From Thiohalocapsa marina (GTDB lineage: Bacteria; Pseudomonadota; Gammaproteobacteria; Chromatiales; Chromatiaceae), in NCBI RefSeq assembly GCF_008632335.1, contig NZ_VWXX01000006.1, positions 62,001 through 126,000 on the forward strand: DNA of 64,000 nucleotides, read 5' to 3'. Below are positions 19,731 through 29,307 of the stretch, in pieces. Made by a program: the position numbers and the translations under genes. Under the pieces are notes generated by a model that had not been told where the DNA came from, did not search any database, and worked only from the letters and a program-made list of their open reading frames with translations. How positions within the stretch are numbered: position 1 is the stretch's first letter; every line of letters starts with the position of its first letter.

Positions 19731-20726
19731 TCAGAAGGCCTCCGCCTCCACCTCCAGATAGACCAGGGAGATGTGCTTGCCGAGTTCGATGTCGAAGCCC
19801 GGCGTGTCCTGGAAGGCCGCCAGCTGCTCGGTGACGGCGGGCTTCATCTCGAAATCACTCAGCCCCTGGTCGTAGAGCTCGGCAACGGCCGTCTGGAGCC
19901 CGGTCAGATAGGCCAGATAAGCGTCGATGATCTCCCAGCCGCCGACCGGGCCATGGCCTGGGATCAGCACCTCTGCGGCTGGCACGCGGGTACGGATGTC
20001 TTCCAGCGCCTCGACACTGCCGCGGAAGGAGCCGTCGTCCATGCGCACGATGCGGCCGTTGTTGGCGTTGTCCGCGAGGAACAGCAGGCCCAGCTCCGGG
20101 ATCTCGAACATCAGGTCCGTGGTGGAGTGGACCTTGGGGTAATGGTGGGCCTTGATGGTCAGGCCGCCGAGGGTCAATGCGTCGCCGTCGTCGAGGGACT
20201 GCGTCGGCGGCACCTGCTCGGTGCCGGCAACGGCGCCGTTGGTGGCGTTCATCATGATGTCCAGCCACTGGTCGCCGACGCCCTGGGCGATCAGTTCCAG
20301 CATCCGCGGGTGGCCGTAGATCGGCACCTCCGGGGTATCTGCCACCATCGCCTGGTTGCCCAGCCAGTGATCACCATGCACATGGGTGTTGAGCACCGCC
20401 AGCAGCGGCTTGTCGGTGCGCGCGCGGATCTGTCGCAGCAGCATCTCGCCGACCTGCACACTGGAGCCGGTGTCGATGACCACCACGCCCGCATCGGTGA
20501 GGATGAAGGTGGAATTGGCCATGAAGCCCTGGTTCTCCGGCGTCGGCGGATTGATGTCGCCGTAGAGGGTGAAGACGCCGGGCGCGATCTCGTGGGCTTC
20601 GGCGTCCGGCACGGCCGGACCGCGCTCGGCCGCCGTGGCGGTGGCGGCCGCCAGCGAGCACAGCAGGAGCACGACCAGCAGGCGGGTTGGGGAATGGAAC
20701 AGGGGACGAGGATCAGGTCTGGACAT
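19731..20726 (-). CDS. Secreted metallo-beta-lactamase-fold hydrolase
   Basis: Protein of 331 residues with an N-terminal signal peptide (LLVVLLLCSLAAATATA) and an MBL-fold domain: NTHVHGDHWLGNQ is the zinc-binding HxHxDH motif, with further ligands in PKVHSTTD and PGHGPVGGW. Exported proteins of this type include SoxH-like and quinoprotein-associated hydrolases in sulfur oxidisers and methylotrophs; the substrate cannot be read from sequence. It sits 6 bp downstream of the pterin dehydratase gene, suggesting one transcript. Confidence 0.85.
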   Translation of the reverse strand: MSRPDPRPLFHSPTRLLVVLLLCSLAAATATAAERGPAVPDAEAHEIAPGVFTLYGDINPPTPENQGFMANSTFILTDAGVVVIDTGSSVQVGEMLLRQIRARTDKPLLAVLNTHVHGDHWLGNQAMVADTPEVPIYGHPRMLELIAQGVGDQWLDIMMNATNGAVAGTEQVPPTQSLDDGDALTLGGLTIKAHHYPKVHSTTDLMFEIPELGLLFLADNANNGRIVRMDDGSFRGSVEALEDIRTRVPAAEVLIPGHGPVGGWEIIDAYLAYLTGLQTAVAELYDQGLSDFEMKPAVTEQLAAFQDTPGFDIELGKHISLVYLEVEAEAF

Positions 20727-20732
20727 GGGGTA

Positions 20733-21074
20733 TCAGCCGTTGAAGCAGTTGTCGGTCCTGGCGGCCAGGATGAAATCGTTGCGGTGCAGGCCGCGGATCT
20801 TGTGGCTCCACCAGGTCACCACCACCGAACCCCATTCGGTCACCAGCCGGGGGTGATGGCCCGCGTCCTCGGCCAGCTGACCCACCCGTTGGGTGAAGTC
20901 CAGCGCCTGCGCGAAATCCGGGAAGACGAAGCGGCGCTCCAGTTGCATCACGCCGTCGCGGACCTCGACTGCCCAGTCCGGGATCTCCCGGATCAGCGCG
21001 GCCAGTTCCTCGTCGCTGACCTGCGGCGCGTCGGCGCGACAGGCCTCGCAGTGCTCCTGAGACAGGGCATTCAT
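20733..21074 (-). CDS. phhB: 4a-hydroxytetrahydrobiopterin dehydratase (pterin-4a-carbinolamine dehydratase)
   Basis: Protein of 113 residues of the PCD/DCoH family, which dehydrates the 4a-hydroxy-pterin formed by aromatic amino acid hydroxylases. The signature block is present as [26 protein letters not shown], with the paired histidines. GGAGGAGC stands just upstream of the ATG at 21074. No phenylalanine hydroxylase lies in the window; many bacteria keep PCD without one, where a role in molybdopterin-linked metabolism has been proposed. Confidence 0.92.
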   Translation of the reverse strand: MNALSQEHCEACRADAPQVSDEELAALIREIPDWAVEVRDGVMQLERRFVFPDFAQALDFTQRVGQLAEDAGHHPRLVTEWGSVVVTWWSHKIRGLHRNDFILAARTDNCFNG

Positions 21075-21230
21075 TGTGCTGAGCTCCTCCGGTGGTGCGA
21101 TCCGGTCGTGGCCGGCGGCCGTCGCGAACGCGCTGCAGTGCTGATCCGGCCGGCATGCGGACCTTTCTAGTCCTGCGTAAACTGATGCCGGCATGTCGGG
21201 ATTTCCAGCGACGTTGCCGTCCATGGACTG

Positions 21231-21257
21231 GATTCCGGCTTCCCGGCCGGAATGACG
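21231..21257. repeat. REP-like hairpin
   Basis: ATTCCGGC (21232-21239) and GCCGGAAT (21246-21253) form an 8-bp stem within TGGATTCCGGC..GCCGGAATGACGG, a pattern I recognise as common intergenic palindromic repeats of proteobacteria. It lies between the universal stress protein gene and phhB. Confidence 0.45.
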
Positions 21258-21295
21258 GGGGGACTCGTCAAGAACGGGAATGGGGTCCGATGGGG

Positions 21296-22180
21296 TCAGC
21301 GCAACAGCAGTGTCGGCACCGGTGACGAACGCAACAGATCCGTCGTCTTGCTGCCAAACAGCAGGCTGCGCAGCGGCGAGTGGCCGTAGGCCCCCATCAG
21401 CAGCATGTCGATGGACTCCTTGCGCACATACTCGGCAATGACCCGCTCGGTGTCGCCGGGGATGGAGGCCGTGATGACCTCGAAGTCGGCGTCCTCGAGC
21501 CTGGTGCGCGCCCAGGCCATCTGCTTCTCGCTGTCGCGGCGCGGCTTGCCGGCCATGAGCACATGCACCGGCAGGCCGCGAAATAGCGGGCTGCGCGCGA
21601 TCATCTCGACGCCGCGCCGCGTCATGCCGCCGCCATCGAAGGCGATCATGACCCGTTCGGGTTCAGAGAAGTCATCGGTGACGGCCAGGATCGGCTTGCT
21701 CAGCGCCCGCACCATGCGCTCGACATTGCGCCCCAGATCGCGCTGGGTGCTCTCGGCGGATTCACCCCGCCGGCCCAGCACGAACAGCCGCACGCAGTCC
21801 TGCTGTTCGACCAGGGTCTCTTCCAGTTCGCCGTAGCGCTGACGCACATCCGGCGACAGCGCGCCGCGTTCCAGCGAGCGCTCACGCAGCCGGTTCAGGA
21901 ACAGCCGCCCCTGCTCGCGGGCCGCGCGACTGCGGGCCGCATCCTGGTCCGAGAGTTCGGTCAGCAGGTTCTGCTCGGCATTGAAGCCGATGGCGCCGCT
22001 GTGATCCTGACCGGCGCCCAACTCGACCTGGCGGTTGAGCACATGCAGCAGTTCCAGCGGCGCGCCGAGCCGACGCGAGGCCCAGGCGGCGGTGTCGGTG
22101 ACGAAATCGGCGAAATGCGACTGGTCCACACAGGCCAGTACGCGGCGTTGTTTCTGATTCGGCAGGCTTTGATCCGGCAT
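21296..22180 (-). CDS. Universal stress protein, two UspA domains in tandem
   Basis: Protein of 294 residues made of two Usp domains. The second keeps the nucleotide-binding signature [17 protein letters not shown] followed by [13 protein letters not shown]; the first ([14 protein letters not shown] ...) is more degenerate. The ATG at 22180 is preceded by AAGGAGCG. The gene follows the SulP transporter gene by 11 bp and probably shares its transcript. Usp proteins stacked behind SulP anion transporters are a recurring arrangement, perhaps linking ion uptake with energy stress, but the exact role is unknown. Confidence 0.9.
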   Translation of the reverse strand: MPDQSLPNQKQRRVLACVDQSHFADFVTDTAAWASRRLGAPLELLHVLNRQVELGAGQDHSGAIGFNAEQNLLTELSDQDAARSRAAREQGRLFLNRLRERSLERGALSPDVRQRYGELEETLVEQQDCVRLFVLGRRGESAESTQRDLGRNVERMVRALSKPILAVTDDFSEPERVMIAFDGGGMTRRGVEMIARSPLFRGLPVHVLMAGKPRRDSEKQMAWARTRLEDADFEVITASIPGDTERVIAEYVRKESIDMLLMGAYGHSPLRSLLFGSKTTDLLRSSPVPTLLLR

Positions 22181-22191
22181 GGGTCGCTCCT

Positions 22192-23673
22192 TCAATGATC
22201 CATGACATCGGTGACGGCATCGGGCTTGTCATGTACCCCGAAGCGACTGACCATGGTTTCGCTGGCGCGATTCAGACCGACGACCTCGACCTCGGTGCCC
22301 TCGCGGCGAAACTTGAGCACCACCTTGTCCAGCGCGGTCACGGCGGTGATGTCCCAGAAATGCGCGCGGCTCACATCGATGACCACCTTCTCGATCACCT
22401 CCTTGTAGTCGAAGGCGGCGGTGAACTGATCGGCGGAGGTGAAGAAGACCTGGCCGATGACGTGATAGACCCGCTCACGCCCCTCGCGGGTGCTGGTGGA
22501 GTCCACATGGAGGATGCGCGCGACCTTCTGCGCGAAGAAGAAGCCCGACAGCAAAACCCCGACCAGCACCCCCTGGGCCAGATCGTGGGTGAAGACAGTC
22601 ACCGCCACGGTCGCCAGCATCACGATATTGGCGTCCATCGGGTGCTCGCGCAGGTTGCGCAGCGAGGCCCAGTTGAAGGTGCCGATGGAGACCATGATCA
22701 TCACCGCCACCAGCACCGCCATCGGGATCTGCGCCACCCAGTCGTTGGCAAAGACCACCAGCAACAGCAACACGATGCCGGCGGTCAGGGTCGACAGTCG
22801 GCCGCGTCCACCGGATTTCACGTTGATCACCGTCTGGCCGATCATGGCGCAGCCGGCCATGCCGCCCATGAAGCCGGTGGCGACATTGGCCACGCCCTGC
22901 CCCACGCACTCGCGGTTCTTGTTGCTCTTGGAGTCGGTCAGATCATCGACGATGGTCGCGGTCATCATCGATTCCAGCAGCCCCACCACCGCCATGGTCG
23001 CCGAGACCGGGAAGATGATGGCCAGGGTTTCCCAGTTCAGCGGGATGTCCGGCAGCAGGAAGACCGGCAGGCTGTCCGGCATCTGGCCCATGTCGCCGAC
23101 GGTGCGGATATCCAGCCCCAGCAGCATCACCACGATGGTCAGCACCACGATGGCGACCAAAGGCGAGGGCACCGCCTTGGTGATGTAGGGAAAGAGATAG
23201 ATGATGCCTAGCCCGGCCGCCAGCACGGCGTAGACCTCCCAGGTCATGCGATCACCGGTGATCTCCGGCAGCTGCGCCATGAAGATCAGGATGGCCAGGG
23301 CATTGACGAAGCCGGTGATCACCGAACGCGACACGAAGCGCATCAGGCTGCCAAGACGCAGCCAGCCGGCGATGACCTGTAGCACGCCGGTCAGTACGGT
23401 CGCGGCCAGCAGGTACTGCAGCCCATGATCGGCGACCAGGTCCACCATCAACACCGCCATGGCCGCGGTCGCCGCCGAGATCATGCCCGGTCGCCCGCCG
23501 ACAAAGGCGGTCACCACCGCGATACTAAAGGAGGCATAGAGCCCGACCTTGGGATCGACGCCGGCGATCAGCGAAAAGGCGATCGCCTCGGGAATCAGCG
23601 CCAGCGCGACCACCAGGCCGGCGAGCAGATCATTGCGGACGTTGGAAAACCAGTCTTGGCGGAGGCTGTTCAT
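22192..23673 (-). CDS. SulP-family inorganic anion transporter with C-terminal STAS domain
   Basis: Inner-membrane transporter of 493 residues with the SulP signature near the N-terminus ([33 protein letters not shown]), about eleven to fourteen hydrophobic segments, and a C-terminal cytoplasmic STAS domain from about residue 390 ([22 protein letters not shown]). Family members carry sulfate or bicarbonate, some driven by sodium. In an autotroph a BicA-like bicarbonate role is plausible, but the substrate cannot be settled from sequence alone. It is divergent from pilT and is followed by the Usp gene. Confidence 0.9.
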   Translation of the reverse strand: MNSLRQDWFSNVRNDLLAGLVVALALIPEAIAFSLIAGVDPKVGLYASFSIAVVTAFVGGRPGMISAATAAMAVLMVDLVADHGLQYLLAATVLTGVLQVIAGWLRLGSLMRFVSRSVITGFVNALAILIFMAQLPEITGDRMTWEVYAVLAAGLGIIYLFPYITKAVPSPLVAIVVLTIVVMLLGLDIRTVGDMGQMPDSLPVFLLPDIPLNWETLAIIFPVSATMAVVGLLESMMTATIVDDLTDSKSNKNRECVGQGVANVATGFMGGMAGCAMIGQTVINVKSGGRGRLSTLTAGIVLLLLVVFANDWVAQIPMAVLVAVMIMVSIGTFNWASLRNLREHPMDANIVMLATVAVTVFTHDLAQGVLVGVLLSGFFFAQKVARILHVDSTSTREGRERVYHVIGQVFFTSADQFTAAFDYKEVIEKVVIDVSRAHFWDITAVTALDKVVLKFRREGTEVEVVGLNRASETMVSRFGVHDKPDAVTDVMDH

Positions 23674-23978
23674 GGGGGAGCGAACCCTGGGTCAGGCGAA
23701 CCGACAAGGCAAGGCCCGGCGGTCAGGGGAAAGGGACGGGAGCAGGCCGGGTATCGGGCCCATTGTCTGGCCAGCTGTCTGACCAGATACCGGCCCGAAG
23801 CCGGCAAGGCGCCAGCGGTCTGAGCCGGGACAGGTTACGGCGTCATAAACCCTGCCGAGGGTACAGAATCGGTGCGAAGGCGGCAACCCGCTGGCCGACA
23901 GCGGCCATGTGAATCGCGCTTCACGCTATGCTATACGGCAACGGCAATCCTCGCCGCGCATGTGATCCGGAGGCACTC
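23674..23978. other. Intergenic region between sulP and pilT
   Basis: About 305 bp without a gene. It contains a 12-bp direct repeat (TGTCTGGCCAGC, TGTCTGACCAGA, near 23765-23788) flanked by an imperfect inverted repeat (GGCCGGGTATC and GATACCGGCCC). A TATGCTATAC stretch near 23926-23935 could be the pilT -10 region. Confidence 0.4.
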
Positions 23979-25016
23979 ATGGACATCGCCGAACTGCTGG
24001 CGTTCAGCGTCAAGAACAAATCGTCGGACCTGCATCTGTCCGCCGGTCTGCCCCCCATGATCCGGGTCGACGGGGACATTCGTCGGGTCAACGTACCGCC
24101 CATGGAACACCGCGAGGTGCTGGCGCTGGTCTACGACATCATGAACGACAAGCAGCGCAAGGACTACGAGGAGTTCCTGGAGACGGACTTCTCCTTCGAG
24201 ATCCCCGGCCTTGCCCGCTTTCGCGTCAATGCGTTCAACCAGAAGCGCGGCGCCGCGGCGGTGTTCCGCACCATCCCGTCCAAGGTCTTGTCGCTGGCGG
24301 ACCTGAACGCGCCGGACATCTTCACCCGGATCATCGACGTGCCCCGCGGCATGGTGCTGGTGACCGGCCCCACGGGTTCCGGCAAGTCCACCACGCTGGC
24401 GGCGATGATCGACCATCTGAACGACACCAGCTATTCGCACATCCTCACCATCGAGGACCCCATCGAATTCGTGCACACCAGCAAGCGCTCGCTGATCAAC
24501 CAGCGCGAGGTGCACAAGGACACCCTGGGCTTCAGCGAGGCGCTGCGCTCGGCGCTGCGCCAGGATCCGGACATCATCCTGGTGGGCGAGATGCGCGACC
24601 TGGAGACCATTCGCCTTGCGCTCACCGCCGCCGAGACCGGCCATCTGGTGTTCGGCACCCTGCATACCAGCTCGGCGGCCAAGACCATCGACCGTATCGT
24701 CGACGTCTTCCCGGCCGCGGAGAAGACCATGGTGCGCTCCATGCTGTCGGAGTCGCTGCGCTCGGTGGTCTCGCAGTCGCTGCTGAAGAAGGTGGGCGGC
24801 GGGCGGGTGGCCGCCCACGAGATCATGGTCGGCACCCCGGCCATCCGCAACCTGATCCGCGAGGACAAGGTGGCGCAGATGTACTCCTCTATCCAGACCG
24901 GGCAGTCGTTCGGCATGCAGACACTGGATCAGTGTCTGGACGATCTGGTCAAGCGCGGTCTGGTCACCAAGGCCGACGCCCGCGCCAAGGCACAGAACAA
25001 GGACGCCTTCACGTGA
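23979..25016 (+). CDS. pilT: Type IV pilus retraction ATPase PilT
   Basis: Cytoplasmic hexameric ATPase of 345 residues that depolymerises type IV pili and powers twitching motility. The family N-terminus MDIAELLAFSVKNKSSDLHLSAG is present, as are Walker A GPTGSGKST, the Asp box (ILTIEDPIEFVH), Walker B (DPDIILVGEMRD) and His box (GHLVFGTLHT). The C-terminal AIRNLIRE motif required for PilT retraction is also present. CCGGAGG lies before the ATG at 23979. Its stop overlaps the GTG start of the menE gene, an unusual partner that suggests a shared transcript. Confidence 0.96.
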   Translation: MDIAELLAFSVKNKSSDLHLSAGLPPMIRVDGDIRRVNVPPMEHREVLALVYDIMNDKQRKDYEEFLETDFSFEIPGLARFRVNAFNQKRGAAAVFRTIPSKVLSLADLNAPDIFTRIIDVPRGMVLVTGPTGSGKSTTLAAMIDHLNDTSYSHILTIEDPIEFVHTSKRSLINQREVHKDTLGFSEALRSALRQDPDIILVGEMRDLETIRLALTAAETGHLVFGTLHTSSAAKTIDRIVDVFPAAEKTMVRSMLSESLRSVVSQSLLKKVGGGRVAAHEIMVGTPAIRNLIREDKVAQMYSSIQTGQSFGMQTLDQCLDDLVKRGLVTKADARAKAQNKDAFT

Positions 25017-26461
25017 CGGGGGAGATAGCGGGCGTCGCCGGCCGCGGCTTTGGTCCGCAGCCGGCGCTGATCGACGCCGGCAGGCAATGGAGCTACACCG
25101 ACCTGACGCAGGCTGCCGTCGCCCGTGCGCGGCGCCTGTCTCAGCAGGGCGTCAAGCCGGGGCAGGTGCTGGTCTGTCGGGCCGAGCCCGGCTACGGACT
25201 GCTGGTGCTGCAGCAGGCCCTGGCGCAGATCGGCGCGGCGCTGCTGCCGGTGCGTCCTGGGCTGTTCGAGCCGGCGCAGGCGGCCGACCTGCAGGCGCTG
25301 ATCCACACCACCGGGGCCGAATGGGTCTGGTCCGAAGGCGACGACGGCGAGGGCGGCGGCGCCCCCACGGGCCGCAACACCGCCTTGCCCTGGCAGGGCG
25401 ACCCGCTGGCGGTGCTGATCCAGACCAGCGGTTCCAGCGGCACGCCCAAGGTGGCGATGCTGACCCGGCGGGCGGTGCTCGCCTCCTGCCGGCGGGTGAA
25501 CCGGCGCCTGGGGCTGGGGGTGGGGGACCAGTGGCTGTGCTGCCTGCAGCCGCACCATGTGGGTGGCCTGGCCATCGGCTATCGCTGCGCACTGGCGGGT
25601 GCCACGCTGCGGTTGCAGCCGAGGCTGGCACAGGGCTTCGATGCCGACGCCGTCGCCGCCGAGCTGCAACGCGAACCCATCACGCACCTGTCGCTGGTGC
25701 CGCCCATGCTGGCGCGGCTGCTGGCGATCGGTGTGCGACCGCCGGCATCGCTGCGGGTGGTGCAGCTGGGCGGGCAGGCTCTGAGCGCCGACCTCGGCCG
25801 GCGGGCCCTGGATGCCGGCTGGCCCGTGGTGGTCACCTACGGCATGTCCGAGACCTTCTCGCAGGTCGTCACGGCCCGTTATTCACCAGAACAGGATCCG
25901 GATGCGGAAACGCCCGCCCGGGGCTTCGGCGCCGACGCGCGCCTGCCCGACGTGGAACTGGACGCAGGCCGCTGCGGCGAGGCGCCACGGCCGCTGCGCA
26001 TCCGCGGCCCGATGCTGATGTCCGGCTATGCCAATCCCGAGCGTCGGCCCGGCATCGGCCTGGACGGGGACTGGCTGACGACGACGGACCTGGGCTGTGT
26101 CGATGCGGCCGGCCGGCTCCGGCTGCTGGGCAGGGCCGATGATGTGCTGGTCATCGGCGGCGTAAAGGTCCTGCCGGCGGAGGTCGAGGCGCGTCTGGGG
26201 ACCCTGCCGGGCATCCAGGCCCTGGCCCTGGTCGGCATCCCGCACACCGTCTGGGGGCAGACCCTGGCCTTGTGTTACGCCGGTCGCGCAGACCCGGCGG
26301 CAGTGGAGGACTGGTGCCGCGCACGCTTGCCGAGCGTGCAACGTCCGCGCCTGTTCGTGCGCTGCGAGGCGCTGCCGCTGCTGGCGTCCGGCAAGCTCGA
26401 CCGCGCCGCACTGCGCGCGCTGGCGATGCAGCAGATGGAGAGGGGGCCGACCGCGCTCTAA
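25013..26461 (+). CDS. menE: o-Succinylbenzoate--CoA ligase (MenE-like)
   Basis: Adenylate-forming ligase of 482 residues expected to convert o-succinylbenzoate to its CoA ester in menaquinone synthesis. The ATP-binding loop is TSGSSGTPKVAML, followed by TYGMSET, TTDLG and the C-terminal LASGKLDR lysine motif. The GTG start overlaps the pilT stop. Assignment to MenE rather than a general acyl-CoA ligase rests on its modest length and on the facing thioesterase and MenH-like hydrolase genes, which together fit the menaquinone route. Its stop overlaps the stop of the convergent thioesterase gene. Confidence 0.75.
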   Translation: MTGEIAGVAGRGFGPQPALIDAGRQWSYTDLTQAAVARARRLSQQGVKPGQVLVCRAEPGYGLLVLQQALAQIGAALLPVRPGLFEPAQAADLQALIHTTGAEWVWSEGDDGEGGGAPTGRNTALPWQGDPLAVLIQTSGSSGTPKVAMLTRRAVLASCRRVNRRLGLGVGDQWLCCLQPHHVGGLAIGYRCALAGATLRLQPRLAQGFDADAVAAELQREPITHLSLVPPMLARLLAIGVRPPASLRVVQLGGQALSADLGRRALDAGWPVVVTYGMSETFSQVVTARYSPEQDPDAETPARGFGADARLPDVELDAGRCGEAPRPLRIRGPMLMSGYANPERRPGIGLDGDWLTTTDLGCVDAAGRLRLLGRADDVLVIGGVKVLPAEVEARLGTLPGIQALALVGIPHTVWGQTLALCYAGRADPAAVEDWCRARLPSVQRPRLFVRCEALPLLASGKLDRAALRALAMQQMERGPTAL

Positions 26462-26874
26462 TTCACTTGGCAGGCGCGCAGCATGGCGTGCAGCGGCTCC
26501 GGCAGCGGACGCGCGCCCTTTTCGCCGGGGTGGATGCAGGCATGGACGGTGCGCGCCGTCGCCGCGGTGCCCTGCTCGGTCTGGAAGCGGTAGTCGATGC
26601 TGAAGCGCGACGTCTCCAGCGCAGCGATCGATATCTCCACCTGGACGCCGTCGCCGTGGCGCAGGGGCCGGCGATAGTCAGCCTCTGCATGTACCAGCGG
26701 CAGCGCGATGCGGCCCTCGCGGATCATCTCCGGCAACGGAAACCCCAGCGACGCCATCCAGGCCTCGTAGGCGTCATGGGCGCGGCGGAACAGGTGGGCG
26801 AAGAACAGCACGCCGGCCGCATCGGTATCGTGCAGGGCGACGCGGAAGGGGTGTTCGTAGGCAGGCTTCGACAT
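26458..26874 (-). CDS. menI: 4HBT-fold thioesterase, probable 1,4-dihydroxy-2-naphthoyl-CoA hydrolase
   Basis: Hot-dog thioesterase of 138 residues. The motif HDTDAAGVLFFAHLFRRAHDAYE carries the catalytic aspartate and resembles the DHNA-CoA hydrolase of cyanobacteria and phototrophs, which releases DHNA for prenylation in menaquinone or phylloquinone synthesis. It lies 4 bp downstream of the MenH-like gene on the same strand and faces menE. A YbgC-type acyl-CoA thioesterase is the alternative; context favours MenI. Confidence 0.75.
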   Translation of the reverse strand: MSKPAYEHPFRVALHDTDAAGVLFFAHLFRRAHDAYEAWMASLGFPLPEMIREGRIALPLVHAEADYRRPLRHGDGVQVEISIAALETSRFSIDYRFQTEQGTAATARTVHACIHPGEKGARPLPEPLHAMLRACQVN

Positions 26875-26878
26875 GGTG

Positions 26879-27712
26879 TCAGGGTCCTCGGTGCGGTCGT
26901 GGCAGTTGATCGATTTTGGCGATTTTATAGGTCTTTATCATTGGTATTGCCAATGACATGATCAGCGTTGTCAACTGTCGTGGCGCCTCCAGCAGCGGAT
27001 TGTGGCCGATGCCGGGCAGCACATGCAGCCGGGTGTCCGGGCGCCGTGTCTGCACCTCGCGGGCCAGGGTGGCGAACTTGCGGTCCGCGCCGCCGACGAT
27101 CCAGTCCAGTCGTCCCGGCCAGTGCGCCAGGGCCTGCCGGGTGTCGGGCATCTCGGCCAGCCCGAAACAGGCCAGGCTGCGCGCCAGGGCGTCGGCATCC
27201 TGCGCCAGCCGGCGCTGTCGCTGGGCCCGGCGCACCGACGCGGGCAGCCGCTGCTGGGTGGCGAACAGCGCCTGCGCCTGCCAGGCATCCACGAAGGCCT
27301 CGATGCCCGCGGTCTGCAACAGCGCGATCCAGCGCCGGTCCGCCGCTCGCCGTGCGTCCCGTGCGGCGGCGTCCATCAGCCCCGGGTGTGCCGAGAGGAT
27401 GATGGCAGCGCGGAAGCGCCGGGGCGCCGCGGCGATCAGCGACAGGGCCACCCGGCCCCCCAGTGAATATCCCGCCAGGTGGTCGACGCTGGCCGGCAAG
27501 GCCGACAGCAGTCGCGCGATCTCGTCGCCGAAGTCGGCCGCCGGCGCCGGACTGCCCCCATGCCCGGGCAGATCCAGCGCAAGCGCCGGCGGCGCGTCCC
27601 GGGGCCACAGCCGCCAGTCGGCGCCTTCGCCGGTCAGTCCATGCAGCAGCAGCCAGCGCGGTGCGCCGTCGCCACCGACCCGTTCGCCGCTGTAGCCCGT
27701 GGGTGGTCGCAT
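26879..27712 (-). CDS. menH: Alpha/beta hydrolase, probable SHCHC synthase MenH
   Basis: Alpha/beta hydrolase of 277 residues. LLLHGLTGEGADW is the oxyanion block, LAGYSLGGRVALSL the nucleophile elbow (Ser), and GIGHNPLLEAP holds the catalytic histidine. MenH eliminates pyruvate from SEPHCHC during menaquinone synthesis. The menE and thioesterase genes next to it support that role. The last ~25 residues (KTYKIAKIDQLPRPHRGP) extend past the usual family end. It begins close to the end of the sigma-54 activator gene on the same strand. Confidence 0.7.
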   Translation of the reverse strand: MRPPTGYSGERVGGDGAPRWLLLHGLTGEGADWRLWPRDAPPALALDLPGHGGSPAPAADFGDEIARLLSALPASVDHLAGYSLGGRVALSLIAAAPRRFRAAIILSAHPGLMDAAARDARRAADRRWIALLQTAGIEAFVDAWQAQALFATQQRLPASVRRAQRQRRLAQDADALARSLACFGLAEMPDTRQALAHWPGRLDWIVGGADRKFATLAREVQTRRPDTRLHVLPGIGHNPLLEAPRQLTTLIMSLAIPMIKTYKIAKIDQLPRPHRGP

Positions 27713-27722
27713 CGCGGGGGCC

Positions 27723-29039
<1,317 letters not shown>

Positions 29040-29099
29040 GACAGGCTCCTCGGCTGCAACCCAGGCAGTATCCGTCAATGCCGTCGACACTGCCAATGA

Positions 29100-29115
29100 C
29101 TGCCATCAATGGCAG
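29100..29115. promoter_or_regulatory. Probable activator binding site 1 (upstream activating sequence)
   Basis: CTGCCATCAATGGCAG has 7-bp perfect arms (CTGCCAT/ATGGCAG) around a 2-bp centre. It lies about 105-120 bp upstream of the -24 element at 29220. Its length and outer bases match site 2, from which it is spaced 32 bp centre to centre (three helical turns), as expected for an enhancer-binding protein. Confidence 0.6.
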
Positions 29116-29131
29116 AGAGGTGGCGGCAAGT

Positions 29132-29147
29132 CTGTCACCGATGACAG
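29132..29147. promoter_or_regulatory. Probable activator binding site 2 (upstream activating sequence)
   Basis: CTGTCACCGATGACAG has 6-bp arms (CTGTCA/TGACAG) around a 4-bp centre. It shares the form CTG-N10-CAG with site 1 and lies on the same face of the helix, about 75-90 bp upstream of the sigma-54 promoter. Confidence 0.6.
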
Positions 29148-29219
29148 TTCCGCCAAGGGCCTGGCTTCGGTTGAAACGCCAGTTGTCTGATTGCAAACAG
29201 CGAGCCGGTTGGGCAGGAA

Positions 29220-29236
29220 TTGGCATTCCTATTGCT
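29220..29236 (+). promoter_or_regulatory. Sigma-54 (-24/-12) promoter of the bd-like oxidase operon
   Basis: TTGGCATTCCTATTGCT has the invariant GG and GC of sigma-54 promoters separated by exactly 10 bp and matches YTGGCACGrNNNTTGCW at most positions. It ends about 70 bp before the ATG at 29308. The divergent gene encodes a sigma-54 activator and rpoN lies in the same window. Confidence 0.75.
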
Positions 29237-29307
29237 GTAAACCCTGACCGAGATGCCGTCCTTTCGGGAACGGTGCCAAATCGACGCAGTCAACAATAGG
29301 CTAAACG

